Notes: a model not told the origin generated them from the letters alone. Counted from the first letter of the stretch, positions 50,301 to 59,262 are shown. The stretch: DNA of 64,000 nucleotides from Paracoccus denitrificans (GCF_900100045.1 NZ_FNEA01000016.1:62001-126000); one strand, 5' to 3'. Numbers and translations are program-made.

Positions 50301-50627
50301 GAGCCGGCCATAGGCGGCGCGGTCGGTCGGATAGGCCAGGAAAGCGGTGCCGTCCGCCAGCACGATCCGCGCCCCGATCACCGGGCGCAGGTGCAGCTTC
50401 TTCGCCGTGGCATGCAGCCGCACCACGCCGGCGAGGCTGTTGAGGTCGGCGATTCCCAGCGCGTCATAGCCCATGAGATGCGCCGCCAGCGCCAGTTCGC
50501 GCGGATGCGAGGCGCCGTGCAGGAAGCTGAAGGCGCTGGTCACCGCCAGTTCGACGTAATCCGCGGGCGGGTTCGGGTGCTCGACCGGGGGCAGCAGGAT
50601 CTCGGGGCGGGCATGATGGTCGGGCAT
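47394..50627 (-). CDS. dnaE2: Error-prone DNA polymerase DnaE2 (ImuC)
   Basis: C-family polymerase that carries out SOS mutagenesis with ImuA and ImuB. The 1077-residue protein starts with a PHP domain (TSAFSFLHGASHPRELALAA), has the catalytic aspartates in PDIDVDFEHERREEVIQHIY (near residue 410) and the third in LKVDVLALGMLT (near residue 545), then helix-hairpin-helix and OB domains. It lacks the C-terminal clamp and tau-binding extension of replicative DnaE. Its start overlaps the imuB stop (ATGA), so it is coupled to imuB and under the LexA box at 52748. Confidence 0.96.
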   Translation of the reverse strand: MPDHHARPEILLPPVEHPNPPADYVELAVTSAFSFLHGASHPRELALAAHLMGYDALGIADLNSLAGVVRLHATAKKLHLRPVIGARIVLADGTAFLAYPTDRAAYGRLASLITKGRRHDLAGNWQKKGRCDLNLADLATHAQGMRLIWLPGDDLSPLPDLALRLPQLSHVAASWLYRGDDRARINRLDRAAQAAGLSIVAVNDVHYHAPDRRPLQDVMTCIREGTTIARAGLLLAQNAERHLKPPAEMVRLFADWPHAIRATREIADSCRFSLDELQYEYPRESVPPGLTPQQHLENLTWQGADWRYPAGVPDKVRATLIKELALIREKKIAQYFLTIHDIVRFAEDRAILHQGRGSAANSAVCYVLGITPVDPAKHELLFERFISQNRKEPPDIDVDFEHERREEVIQHIYDRYRRDRAGLCATVIHYRPRSAIREVGKVMGLSEDVTSALADTVWGSWGKDMSAADTMQAGLDLGDPLLRRTVRLAEEMIGMPRHLSQHVGGFVLTEGPLSETVPIGNAAMPDRSFIEWDKDDIDELHILKVDVLALGMLTCIRKCFALIKAHYGKVLTLSDFDHDDQPTYKMLQRGDSIGTFQVESRAQMAMLPRLKPKRFYDLVIQVAIVRPGPIQGNMVHPYLRRRAGLETVDFPGPRDGDPDELKNILFRTEGVPIFQEQAMKIAMVAAEFTPNEVDDLRKAMATFRSRGTIGQLQDRMVGKMVERGYTRDFAERCFNQIKGFGDYGFPESHAAAFAHLAYVSAWLKCHHPAAFAAALLNSQPMGFYAPAQIVRDARDHGVTVLPADVNISEWDNTLEPCDGTFALRLGLRQIDGLPEALAERIKQARHEPYADLADLKTRAGLDARAIRLIAAADGLRSMGLDRRAGLWQARALRDAPELPLFGRRDEGPEPAVTLPAMPLYEHVTADYQTLRLSLKAHPMRFLRRSLTAQGYVPAAGLAALSNRSRLRMAGIVLVRQRPGSANGTCFVTLEDETGVANLVVWEKTFAQFRKVVMTARLLEVHGQLQRAEGVTHIVAHWLGDRSEALLRLAGEAPAALPQPRPSHPRQVRILPKSRDFH

Positions 50628-52147
50628 CAGGCGAATATCCCGTGCAGGAACCAGCGTGGCGCCCCACCGCGGCCGTCATGAACCAGCCCCTCGCGATAGA
50701 TCCACAGGCGCAGGCCGCTGTCGTCCTCGATGCGGAAATAGTCGCGCAGCCGCGTGCCGGGGCGGTCGTGCCACCATTCCGGGGCGATGCGCTCGGGCCC
50801 CGCGTGGCGGGCGACGCGCAGGGTCTGGCGGCGCCAGACGAATTGGGCCGGCGGTCCCTCGGGGATGGCGTAGAGCACGCGGATCTCTTCGGGCGGGTTG
50901 AGCAGGCGGATCGGCCGGTCGGGGCGCGCGGGCGGCGCAGGGGTGGCGGCCAGCGGCGGGCCGGGGGCTTCCGCGCGTTCGGGGACATGGCTTTCGCGCG
51001 GCAGCGGCCGGCTGATCGTCTGGGCGCCAAAGCGTGCCGCCAGCCGGTCCACCAGCCGCGCCAGTGCCAGTCCCGTCGGCGCGGCGCCGTCCAGGCCGGG
51101 CTGGGCCTGGGCCAGCGGCTCGACCGCCTCGGCCGCCAGCCGGATCAGGTCGAAGCCATAGCCGGGGTCCAGCCGCTCCAGCCGACCGTCGAACAGGCGC
51201 AGCAGGTGGCCGGGGTCGCGCGTGGGCGCGGCCATGGCGACGCGGATGTCGCGCCGCTCGCCATCGACGCGAAAGACCGACAGGCACAGCCGCCGGCAGC
51301 CGCGATCCGCCGCCGCCATCTGGGCGCAAAGATCGGCCAGCAGTCCCGGCAGCCAGTCCGAGGGGTCCATCACCGGCTCGGCCAGCCGGGCCTCGGCGGC
51401 GAATTCCGGGGCGGGCTCGGGCGCGTCCAAGGGCTCGGCCGCGCGCCCCAGCGCCTGGTCGAGGCGGACCAGCGGATTGTCCTGCGGCTCGGCCCGGGCG
51501 AAACGGCGCATCAACGACAGGCGCGGGATGGCGGCAAGGTCGCCGATGGTCTTGAGCCCCAACCGGCGCAAGAGCAGCAGGGTTTCCCCCGACAGCCGCA
51601 GCCCGGCCACCGGCAGCGGTGCCAGCGCGGGCAAGGGATCGGTGCAGATCGCGCGCTCGGGGCCAAAGCGGGCCAGCGCCCAGGCTGCGCCGCGCGTCGG
51701 CGCCAGCGCCAGCCGCGCGGTCAGCCCGGCGCGGGCGAAGCCGGCCTGGATCTCGGCCAGCATCGCCGCCTCGCCGCCGAAAAGATGCGCGGCGCCGGTG
51801 GTGTCGAGGATGATGCCGTCATCGCCGTCGGGCGTGCTGTAGGGCCCCCAGCGCCGCGCCCAGAAGGCCAGCCGCGCCAGCCGGGCGGCGTCGCGCTCGG
51901 GCTCGGCCGGCTCGATGTGCAGGGCGGGACAGATGGCGCGGCTGTCCACGGCGCGGGTGCCGATCCGGGCGCCGGCCCGTTCGGCGGCGCGGTTCGCGGC
52001 GTGGATGACGGGTCCGTGCGGGCCGGGCGCGGCCAGCGCCAGCGGGATGTCCTCAGGCCATGCGTCGCCCCGGCGCGTCGCGCGGCTCTGCCAGCTCTCG
52101 ATCGCGAGGCGGGGCAGAGAAATCGAGACGATCCGCCGCCCGGTCAT
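50627..52147 (-). CDS. imuB: SOS mutasome Y-family-like protein ImuB
   Basis: A 506-residue Y-family-like protein without the catalytic acidic residues: the first strand reads RRIVSISLPRLAIESW where active polymerases have a D-x-D-x-FF pattern. It keeps GLRLSGETLLLLRRLGLKTIGDL (helix-hairpin-helix) and a long C-terminal part with little-finger and DnaE2-contact regions. Known ImuB proteins link DnaE2 to the sliding clamp. The ATG at 52147 gives MTGRRIVSI and lies inside imuA (95-bp overlap); its stop overlaps dnaE2. Confidence 0.94.
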   Translation of the reverse strand: MTGRRIVSISLPRLAIESWQSRATRRGDAWPEDIPLALAAPGPHGPVIHAANRAAERAGARIGTRAVDSRAICPALHIEPAEPERDAARLARLAFWARRWGPYSTPDGDDGIILDTTGAAHLFGGEAAMLAEIQAGFARAGLTARLALAPTRGAAWALARFGPERAICTDPLPALAPLPVAGLRLSGETLLLLRRLGLKTIGDLAAIPRLSLMRRFARAEPQDNPLVRLDQALGRAAEPLDAPEPAPEFAAEARLAEPVMDPSDWLPGLLADLCAQMAAADRGCRRLCLSVFRVDGERRDIRVAMAAPTRDPGHLLRLFDGRLERLDPGYGFDLIRLAAEAVEPLAQAQPGLDGAAPTGLALARLVDRLAARFGAQTISRPLPRESHVPERAEAPGPPLAATPAPPARPDRPIRLLNPPEEIRVLYAIPEGPPAQFVWRRQTLRVARHAGPERIAPEWWHDRPGTRLRDYFRIEDDSGLRLWIYREGLVHDGRGGAPRWFLHGIFA

Positions 52148-52733
52148 GGCGCACCACCCAGGTCGAGGACGGCCGGCCGCGGGCGCGGAACAATTCGGCC
52201 AGCCAGCGCGGCTCGCCCGGGGCCTGCGGATCGTCGGGGTCGGGGACCGAGGGCAGCGGCGCCAGCCGCCAGCGCATCCGTGCCGCGCTGGGTTCGGGCC
52301 GGGCGGCATGGCGGATCAGCCAGCAGGGCAGGCCCGCCGCCTCGGCCCGCAGCGCAAGCCGGCGGCTGGCGGTGAAGCTCAGCGCCGGGGCAGGGCCGTG
52401 GATCTCGCCCACCACGGCGGCAAGGGCGCGGCTTTGCAGCCCGTCCTCCAGCGCGGACAGCACATCGGCGGGGCGCGTCAGGTCCAGCCGCAGCAGGTCC
52501 CGCCCCATGCCGGGCAGGAAGGGGGCGCCGAATTCGGCCCGGCTGAGCCGGTCCTGCGCCCAGAGCACCAGCCCCGGCGGCAGCGCGGCCAGCACGAAAC
52601 CGGGTGCCGCGCCTGCAAGGGGCCGGGTGCCAAAGGCTTCGGACAGGATCGGCGCGGCCGGCTGCGGCGGCGGCGCGGGGACTGGCGCCCGTCCGAAAGG
52701 CGCCACCCCGAAAGGGAAAGGGCGAGCGGACAT
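52053..52733 (-). CDS. imuA: SOS mutasome RecA-like protein ImuA
   Basis: A 226-residue ImuA. Its N-terminus is Pro-rich (FGRAPVPAPPPQPAAP) and the body has RecA-fold strands such as GFVLAALPPGLVLWAQDR and ALAAVVGEI, without a clear Walker A loop, as in other ImuA proteins. It promotes mutasome function with ImuB. It is the first gene of imuA-imuB-dnaE2 and its 5' region has the LexA box 15 bp before the ATG. It overlaps imuB by 95 bp in a different frame. Confidence 0.9.
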   Translation of the reverse strand: MSARPFPFGVAPFGRAPVPAPPPQPAAPILSEAFGTRPLAGAAPGFVLAALPPGLVLWAQDRLSRAEFGAPFLPGMGRDLLRLDLTRPADVLSALEDGLQSRALAAVVGEIHGPAPALSFTASRRLALRAEAAGLPCWLIRHAARPEPSAARMRWRLAPLPSVPDPDDPQAPGEPRWLAELFRARGRPSSTWVVRHDRAADRLDFSAPPRDRELAEPRDAPGRRMA

Positions 52734-52747
52734 GGTTCAGTCAATAT

Positions 52748-52788
52748 GTTCCTGATTTGTTCTTATAGTGCGGGCAAAGATTCGTCAA
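52748..52788 (-). promoter_or_regulatory. LexA box and promoter of imuA-imuB-dnaE2
   Basis: GTTC-CTGATTT-GTTC (52748-52762) is an exact alphaproteobacterial LexA site. On the minus strand it abuts a -10 TATAAG (52762-52767), with TTGACG (52783-52788) 15 bp further up as -35. LexA bound here would cover the -10/+1 region and block transcription. Confidence 0.88.
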
Positions 52789-52971
52789 TTGCGGCGCTGC
52801 TACGACAACACCGTCGCCAACTGCCCGGATGGTCCTGAAATCCTGCACCTTTGCATCGGTTCGAGCCGGGCAGGCGGTCATCCCGCCCGGCCGGTCGCGT
52901 CGGGCCGCGGATCGGCTCTCCATGCCGATTCGGGTTTCGGCCAAGCTTGCAGCCGTTCGGGGACGGGTATT

Positions 52972-53883
52972 TCAGGCCCGCACCTGCTCCAACTCGGCCA
53001 CCAGGTTCACCAGCGCATGCTTGTCCGGCGAAATGGCAACCAGGCGGTTCAGGAACGGGGCGTCGGGCGCCTCGGCCGGTTCCAGGGACAGCATGCCCCC
53101 GGCCAGTTGCAGCAGATGGGGCCGGGGCAGATCGGGCAGGCGGACATACCCCTTCAGGCGATGGATCGACTGCGTATGGCGCGCCATGATTCCGAGCAGG
53201 CGCTGACGATCCGGCGGCGATGCAAGCGTGATGGTGCGGCTGGCGAACAGGTGCCGGTGGTCGCGATGCGGGGCAAGGGCCGAAAAGCTTCGGGCGTCGT
53301 GGGGTGCCCTCAGCGCCTTCAGCAGACCGCTGTCCAGGGCCATGTGCAGGCTGGCCAGCGGATTGATCCCGGCGACCAGCCGGGCGGTGCGGCGCAGCGC
53401 GGCGCGGCTGGCGATGTCGCCGCGCGACAGGAACACCATATCCGCGCCCCGGACCTGGCTTTCCGCCACGCCGCCGATCCTCGGGTCGGCCAGGCGTTCG
53501 GCCAGGCTTTGCGGATCGGCCACGGCGACGATTGCCCGACAATCCAGGTCGGGCTCGGCCAGGGCGATGCCTGCCAGCCGCCGGGGCTCGGCGACGCCGC
53601 TGGCCTCGACGATCAGGCGATCGACCCGGCCGCGAAGGTCCAGCGCCCGCTCGAAGGCATCGAACAGCCCACCCGCCATGGAACAGCAGATGCAGCCGTT
53701 GCTGAGCTGGATCGTGTCGGCCGAGCGGCGCGAGACCAGCGCCGCATCGACCGCGATGTCGCCGAAATCGTTGACCATGACCAGGATGCGCTCGTCCTGC
53801 CGCTCCAGGAGCCGGTTGAGCAAGGTGGTCTTGCCGGCCCCCAGATAGCCGCACAGGATGTTGACCGGAAGCGGGGCGGCCAT
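52972..53883 (-). CDS. CobW/G3E-family metal-chaperone GTPase
   Basis: A 303-residue G3E GTPase. Walker A is GYLGAGKTT (near residue 12), the metal motif is SNGCICCSM (CxCC, near residue 65) and VEASGVAEPRRL near residue 95; the guanine-specificity motif reads LSRGD rather than the usual NKxD. The C-terminal CobW domain follows. Members insert or traffic metals such as zinc into enzymes. It starts 3 bp after the amidohydrolase stop, so it may help load that metalloenzyme with metal. Confidence 0.88.
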   Translation of the reverse strand: MAAPLPVNILCGYLGAGKTTLLNRLLERQDERILVMVNDFGDIAVDAALVSRRSADTIQLSNGCICCSMAGGLFDAFERALDLRGRVDRLIVEASGVAEPRRLAGIALAEPDLDCRAIVAVADPQSLAERLADPRIGGVAESQVRGADMVFLSRGDIASRAALRRTARLVAGINPLASLHMALDSGLLKALRAPHDARSFSALAPHRDHRHLFASRTITLASPPDRQRLLGIMARHTQSIHRLKGYVRLPDLPRPHLLQLAGGMLSLEPAEAPDAPFLNRLVAISPDKHALVNLVAELEQVRA

Positions 53884-53886
53884 GGC

Positions 53887-55521
53887 TTAGAACGATCCGG
53901 CCGGGACCGGCCGGCCGCCGAAGACGGTGCCCCAGACCCGCGCCTCGCGCAGACGTTCGGGGCCAAGCGCGTGCGGGTCGTCCTCGAGCACGGCGAAATC
54001 GGCGCGCTTGCCGACCTCGACCGAACCCAGCTCGCCGTCGAGCTTCAGCGTATAGGCCGCGCCCAGCGTGATGGCGTAAAGCGCGGCGTCCAGCGAAATG
54101 CGCTCGGAGGTGCCCAACTGCCGGCCGCTGTCGGTCAGGCGGTTGACCGCGCACCAGGCGGTGACCAGCGGTGCCAGCGGCGTGATCGGCGCGTCGGAAT
54201 GGATGGCCAGCGGAATGCCCATCTCCAGCGCGCTGGCGCAGGGGTTCATGCGGCAGGCGCGCTCGGGGCCGATGGTGATCTCGTAATGCTTGTCGCCGAA
54301 GTAATACAGGTGGTTGGCGAACAGGTTGACGCAGCATTGCAGCGCGGCGATGCGGCGCAGCTGGGCGCGGTCGGCCATCTGGCAATGCTGCAACGTGTGG
54401 CGGTGGTCGGGGCGGAAATGCCCGGACAGCGCCGCCTCCAGCGCCTCGATGGCGGCAAGGCTGGCGCCGTCGCCGTTGACATGGATATGCATCTGGATGC
54501 CCTGGCGGTTCAGGTCGTCCACCATGGCGTTCAGCGCCTCGGGGGCGATGTTCCAGATGCCGTTGTCGGTGCCGCGATGATAGCCGGGCGCGTTCAGTTG
54601 TGCGGTGAAGCCCTGGATCGAGCCGTCGGTGACGATCTTCACCCCGCCCAGCCGCAGCCGGTCGGTCGAGCGCGCCCGCAACTCCTGCGCCCGCGCCGCC
54701 ACCGCCGCGGGCGGCAGCGCCATCGCCGAAAGCATCGGCACCAGCCGCAGCGGATAGCCGTCCTTGGCCGTGGTGGCGAACAGGTCGGCCAGCGTCTCGT
54801 CGGCCAGCTCGTTCAGCAGGTCGGTCGAGGTCGTCACCCCCGCCCGGCAGGCCGAACGCGCGAAGTTCCAGATCGCCTCGGGATCGCCGCCAAGGGCGCG
54901 GAAGCTGGCGCCGACCCGGCGCATGACCGGGAACATGGCGCCCATCTCGTGCAACTCGCCGTGCAGCTCGCCGTCCTCGGTATGGATGACGCCCGGGATA
55001 TCGGTGTTCTCGTCGTATCCGGCCAGTTCCAGCGCCACGCTGTTGGCGGTCAGCAGGTGCATGTTCGAATGCAGCACCACCACCGGCCGCGTGGTCGAGA
55101 CCCGGTCCAGGTCCAGCCGCGACAGCCGGTCGCCGGGCACGAAAAGCGGATCGAAGCCCCAACCGACGACGGGACCGTCGCCCAGTTCCTCGGCGCGTTC
55201 GCGCAGGCGCTCGACCAGCGCATTGGTGCTGGTGATGCCCTGCCACGGTCGCCCGTCCGGGGCCACGCGGTCGTAATGGCCAAGATAGGTAAAGCGCCAG
55301 ACCGAGCCCTCCATCATATGGGCGTGCCCCTCGACGAAGCCGGGCATCAGGATCTTGTCGGCGAAACGGTCGTCGTGGCGCAACTCGCCCCGGCCGCGCA
55401 TCATGTCGGGGCCGCCGACGGCGAGGATGCGCCCGTCATGGGACACCATCACATGGGTCGCCTCGGGCCGCGACGGGTCCATGGTGATGATGCGGCGTGC
55501 TGAAAAAACGGTCGGGATCAT
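53887..55521 (-). CDS. YtcJ-type metal-dependent amidohydrolase
   Basis: A 544-residue amidohydrolase of the amidohydrolase-3 group. The metal-binding HxH is in MPGFVEGHAHMMEG (near residue 67), further ligands are likely in MHIHVNGDGA and LQHCQMADR, and the catalytic aspartate is in AIHSDAPITPL. These enzymes cleave amides, N-formyl groups or exoenzyme-type substrates; the specific substrate is unknown. No signal peptide, so it is cytoplasmic. It is cotranscribed with the CobW GTPase and divergent from a LysR regulator, which likely controls it and the adjacent ABC importer. Confidence 0.86.
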   Translation of the reverse strand: MIPTVFSARRIITMDPSRPEATHVMVSHDGRILAVGGPDMMRGRGELRHDDRFADKILMPGFVEGHAHMMEGSVWRFTYLGHYDRVAPDGRPWQGITSTNALVERLRERAEELGDGPVVGWGFDPLFVPGDRLSRLDLDRVSTTRPVVVLHSNMHLLTANSVALELAGYDENTDIPGVIHTEDGELHGELHEMGAMFPVMRRVGASFRALGGDPEAIWNFARSACRAGVTTSTDLLNELADETLADLFATTAKDGYPLRLVPMLSAMALPPAAVAARAQELRARSTDRLRLGGVKIVTDGSIQGFTAQLNAPGYHRGTDNGIWNIAPEALNAMVDDLNRQGIQMHIHVNGDGASLAAIEALEAALSGHFRPDHRHTLQHCQMADRAQLRRIAALQCCVNLFANHLYYFGDKHYEITIGPERACRMNPCASALEMGIPLAIHSDAPITPLAPLVTAWCAVNRLTDSGRQLGTSERISLDAALYAITLGAAYTLKLDGELGSVEVGKRADFAVLEDDPHALGPERLREARVWGTVFGGRPVPAGSF

Positions 55522-55626
55522 GCAATTTCTCCGTCGGATCCGGCTTCGCGGGCAGATTAGCCGTGACAAACATCCTGCGTGAAATGCATAATTACGGGGG
55601 ATTTCCGCTATTTTCCTGAGGGTCCG

Positions 55627-56571
55627 ATGCATTACACCCTGAAACACCTGCGCTATATCGAGGCGGCCGAGCGCCACCAGTCGATCACCGCTGCGGCCGA
55701 GGCGCTGGCGGTTTCGCCCTCGTCCATCGCCGCGGCCATCGACCATATCGAGGCGCAGCTGGGCCAGCCGGTCTTTGCGCGCGTCCCCTCGCGCGGGATC
55801 GCGGCGACCAGTTTCGGGCGCAGGATCATCGACGAAATCCGGTTGCTGCTGGTGGCGCAGGCGCGTTTCGACGGCAAGATCGCCGATCTGGAGCAACGCA
55901 TCGACGGCACCGCCCGGATCGCCTGCTTCACGCCGCTGGCGCCGATCCTGCTGCCGACCATCCTGTCCGAGGTGCGCGAGCGCTATCCGAACCTGATGAT
56001 CGAGGTGATGGAGGGCAACTGGGAAGAGGTCGTCCGCGCCGTGGACAGCGGCAATGCCGATTTCGCCTTTTGCTACGGGCTGGTCAACGAACTGGCCTAT
56101 CGCTTCCTGCCGCTTTTCGTCGGCCATCCCCATGCTGCGCTGCCGGCGACGCATCCGCTGGCCAGCGGGCGATTCGTCACGCTGGAACAGCTTGCCCCCG
56201 AGCCGCTGGTGGTGCTGGACCTGGACCTGTCGCGGCGCTACCTGATGGACCTGTTCGCGACGCGCGGGCTCAAGCCGAACGTGGTCTATTCGGCGCGCTC
56301 GACCGACATGATGCGGGCGCTGATCGCGGCCGGCATGTGCTACGGCATCTTCAACATCCGCCCGATGAGCAAGCAGACCTATGCCCGCGGCGACCTGGTG
56401 CGGCTGCCGCTGGCCGGCGAACATGACGCGCCGCGCGCCGGGGTGCTGACCCGGCGCGACGTGCAGCTGACGCCGGTTTGCGAAGCGATCATCGCCACTT
56501 GCGAGATGCAGGCGATGCGTGGCGAATTCGACCGCGCCTTCGTGCGGCCCTATCTTCCACAGGATTTCTGA
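55627..56571 (+). CDS. LysR-family transcriptional regulator
   Basis: A 314-residue LysR protein. The helix-turn-helix is QSITAAAEALAVSPSSIAAAI near residue 18, and the effector domain begins at about residue 90 (TARIACFTPLAPILLP). The ATG at 55627 gives the standard MHYTLKHLRYIEAAE opening. It lies between the divergent amidohydrolase gene and the ABC importer, 105 bp before the binding-protein gene, so it probably senses an imported substrate or product and controls both. Confidence 0.92.
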   Translation: MHYTLKHLRYIEAAERHQSITAAAEALAVSPSSIAAAIDHIEAQLGQPVFARVPSRGIAATSFGRRIIDEIRLLLVAQARFDGKIADLEQRIDGTARIACFTPLAPILLPTILSEVRERYPNLMIEVMEGNWEEVVRAVDSGNADFAFCYGLVNELAYRFLPLFVGHPHAALPATHPLASGRFVTLEQLAPEPLVVLDLDLSRRYLMDLFATRGLKPNVVYSARSTDMMRALIAAGMCYGIFNIRPMSKQTYARGDLVRLPLAGEHDAPRAGVLTRRDVQLTPVCEAIIATCEMQAMRGEFDRAFVRPYLPQDF

Positions 56572-56676
56572 GGAATTCGGGCGCAAAAATGCATTTGCCG
56601 CAAAGGCCGCCCATGGCCGATCCATAAGGACGCAGCGTCACCACAGAATTCGGCGCGCGCCCAACAGGAGATCCAG

Positions 56677-58269
56677 ATGACCCCCATCCCCGCCTTTTCC
56701 CGCCGGTTCCTGCTGGCCGGCGCGGTCGCCCTGACCGCGCTCGGCACCGCCCCCTCGCTTTCCGCGCAAGAGGCGCAGACGGGCGGCACGCTGGTCGTGG
56801 CCTCGGTGCAAAAGCCGCGCCACCTGAATGCCGCCGTGCAATCGGGCATCGCGACCGGCGTGCCGGCGGCGCAGATCTTCGCCACGCTGCTGCGCTATGG
56901 CGAGGATTTCGAGCCGCAGCCCTACCTGGCCGAAAGCTGGGAATTCAGCGACGACAGCAAGGTGCTGACCCTGACGCTGCGCAGCGGCGCGACCTTCCAC
57001 GACGGCCAGCCGATCACCGCCGAGGACGTGGTCTGGTCGCTGGGCGTGGTCAAGGAGAACCATCCCTTCTCCAGCATGCTGGAGCCGGTCGAGGCTTTCG
57101 AGGCGCCCGATCCGCAGACCGTGGTCATCCGCATGAAGCAGCCGCATCCGGCGATCCTGCTGGTGCTGTCCTCGGCGCTGACGCCGATCCTGCCGAAGCA
57201 TGTCTTCGACGACGGGCAGGACATCAAGTCGAACCCCAAGAACAACCTGCCCGTGGGCTCGGGCCCGTTCAAGGTGACCGCGTTCGAGCCGGGCCAGCAC
57301 ATCATCCTGGAGCGGCATGACGGCTTTTTCCTGGAGGGGAGGCCCTATCTGGACCGCATCGTGATCCGGCAATACCAGGACGCCAATTCCGGCGTGCTGG
57401 CGCTGGAATCGGGCGAAGCGCAGCTTTTCCCGCTGCTCGACTCGACCCGGCTGATCCGGCGGCTGGAGAAGTCCGGCGCCATGACCGTGACCGACCAGGG
57501 CTATGCCGGGATCGGGCCGGTGAACTGGCTGGCCTTCAACACCAAGAGCCCGGCGCTGTCGGATGTGCGCGTGCGCCAGGCCGTCGCCCACGCCATCGAC
57601 CGCGACTTCGTCACCAAGGCGCTGCATTCCGGCCTGTCCAAGCCCGCGGTCGAGCCGGTTGTGCAGGGCAGCCCCTTCTATACCGAGGAGGTCGAGCGCT
57701 ACGATTTCGACCTGGACAAGGCCAAGGCCCTGCTGGCCGAGGCGGGCTTCGGCGAGGGGGGCGAGACGCTGAAGCTGCGCATCGACTACATCCCCGACAA
57801 CGAAGAACAGCAGCGCGCCATCGCCGAATATGTCAAGGCGGCGCTGGCCAAGGCGGGGGTCGAGGTCACCGTGCGCGCCTCGCCCGATTTCCCGACCTGG
57901 GCGCAGCGCGTGGCCTCCTACGACTTCGACATGACCATGGACCAGGTCTTCAACTGGGGCGATCCGGTGATCGGGGTGAACCGGACCTATCTGTGCTCGA
58001 ACATCCGCGAGGGGATCATCTGGTCCAACACCCAGCAATATTGCAACGAGGACGTGGACAAGCTCTTGAACGAAGCCGGGGTCGAGCCCGACCTGGCCAG
58101 GCGCAAGGAGCTTTACGCGCAGGCGTTCAAGCAGATCACCACCGACATCCCGATCCATTTCATCAACGAGGTGCCCTATCACACGGTCTGGTCGCAGGCC
58201 GTGCAGAACCCGCCCGTCTCGATCTGGGGCGCGATGGGGCCGATGGATGAGGTCTGGCTGAAGCAGTAA
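56677..58269 (+). CDS. ABC transporter substrate-binding protein, dipeptide/oligopeptide family
   Basis: A 530-residue family 5 solute-binding protein. The signal peptide (about residues 1-30, ending SLSAQ) begins FSRRFLLAG, a twin-arginine-like motif that hints at Tat export. The mature part has the family signature SWEFSDDSKVLTLTLRSGATF and later VRQAVAHAIDRDFV. It binds a peptide or similar compound in the periplasm for the four downstream gene products. AGGAG precedes the ATG at 56677. The substrate cannot be read from sequence. Confidence 0.9.
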   Translation: MTPIPAFSRRFLLAGAVALTALGTAPSLSAQEAQTGGTLVVASVQKPRHLNAAVQSGIATGVPAAQIFATLLRYGEDFEPQPYLAESWEFSDDSKVLTLTLRSGATFHDGQPITAEDVVWSLGVVKENHPFSSMLEPVEAFEAPDPQTVVIRMKQPHPAILLVLSSALTPILPKHVFDDGQDIKSNPKNNLPVGSGPFKVTAFEPGQHIILERHDGFFLEGRPYLDRIVIRQYQDANSGVLALESGEAQLFPLLDSTRLIRRLEKSGAMTVTDQGYAGIGPVNWLAFNTKSPALSDVRVRQAVAHAIDRDFVTKALHSGLSKPAVEPVVQGSPFYTEEVERYDFDLDKAKALLAEAGFGEGGETLKLRIDYIPDNEEQQRAIAEYVKAALAKAGVEVTVRASPDFPTWAQRVASYDFDMTMDQVFNWGDPVIGVNRTYLCSNIREGIIWSNTQQYCNEDVDKLLNEAGVEPDLARRKELYAQAFKQITTDIPIHFINEVPYHTVWSQAVQNPPVSIWGAMGPMDEVWLKQ

Positions 58270-58287
58270 CCGGCGGAGGCAATCCCG

Positions 58288-59259
58288 ATGTATCGACGTA
58301 TCCTGCGGCAGCTGCTTTATGCAGCCGCCCTGATCCTTGCCGTGCTTGTCCTGAACTTCCTGCTGATCCAGCTGGCCCCCGGCGATCCGGCCGAGGTCAT
58401 CGCCGGCGAGATGGGCGGCGCGAGCGCCGAAGTCATGGCCGCGATCCGCCAGCAATACGGGCTCGACAAGCCGCTGCCGACCCAGTTGGCGCTGTATCTG
58501 GGCCGCGCGCTGCAGGGCGACCTGGGCATGTCCTATTTCTACAATCGCCCGGTGGTCGACCTGATCCTGTCGCGGCTGGGCCCGACGCTGCTTCTGGTGG
58601 CGACGGCGCTGGGTTTCGCGATGATCCTCGGCACGCGGCTGGGCATGCTCGCCTCGCGCAATCCGCGCGGCATCGCTTCGGCGCTGGTCACGGTGCTGTC
58701 GCTGGTCGGCTATTCGGCGCCGGTGTTCTGGACCGGGCTGATGCTGGTGATCCTGTTCGGGGCCACCATCCCGCTGTTCCCCATCGCCGGCATGATCGAC
58801 GTGGTGAAGCAGGGCGGCCCGCTGGTCCGGGCGCTGGACATCGCCCATCACCTGGTGCTGCCGGCGCTGACGCTGGGGCTGGTCTACCTGGCGCAATACA
58901 GCCGGCTGACCCGCGCCTCAATGCTGGAGGTGCTGGGGGCGGACTATATCCGCACCGCCCGCGCCAAGGGCGTCGGCGAGCGGCAGGTCTTTGGCCGCCA
59001 CGCATTCCGCAACGCGCTGCTGCCGGTCGTGACCGTCGCGGGCATGCAGTTCGGCGCCATCATCTCGGGTGCGGTGCTGGTCGAGACGGTGTTCAGCTGG
59101 CCGGGCCTGGGCACGCTGGCCTTCCAGTCGATCCTGGCGCGCGACTATCCGACCGTGCTGGGTATCCTGTTCTTCTCCACCCTGATCGTCATCATCGCGA
59201 ACCTGCTGACCGACTTCGTCTCGCGTCTGCTGGACCCGCGCCTTGCCGGAGGTCGCTGA
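58288..59259 (+). CDS. ABC transporter permease, DppB type
   Basis: A 323-residue permease with six predicted helices. The N-terminal FLLIQLAPGDPAEVIAGE is the DppB/OppB hallmark, and the ATPase-contact loop is DYIRTARAKGVGERQVFGRH (near residue 225). Forms a heterodimer channel with the next gene product. It starts 18 bp after the binding-protein gene. Confidence 0.93.
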   Translation: MYRRILRQLLYAAALILAVLVLNFLLIQLAPGDPAEVIAGEMGGASAEVMAAIRQQYGLDKPLPTQLALYLGRALQGDLGMSYFYNRPVVDLILSRLGPTLLLVATALGFAMILGTRLGMLASRNPRGIASALVTVLSLVGYSAPVFWTGLMLVILFGATIPLFPIAGMIDVVKQGGPLVRALDIAHHLVLPALTLGLVYLAQYSRLTRASMLEVLGADYIRTARAKGVGERQVFGRHAFRNALLPVVTVAGMQFGAIISGAVLVETVFSWPGLGTLAFQSILARDYPTVLGILFFSTLIVIIANLLTDFVSRLLDPRLAGGR

Positions 59260-59262
59260 GAC

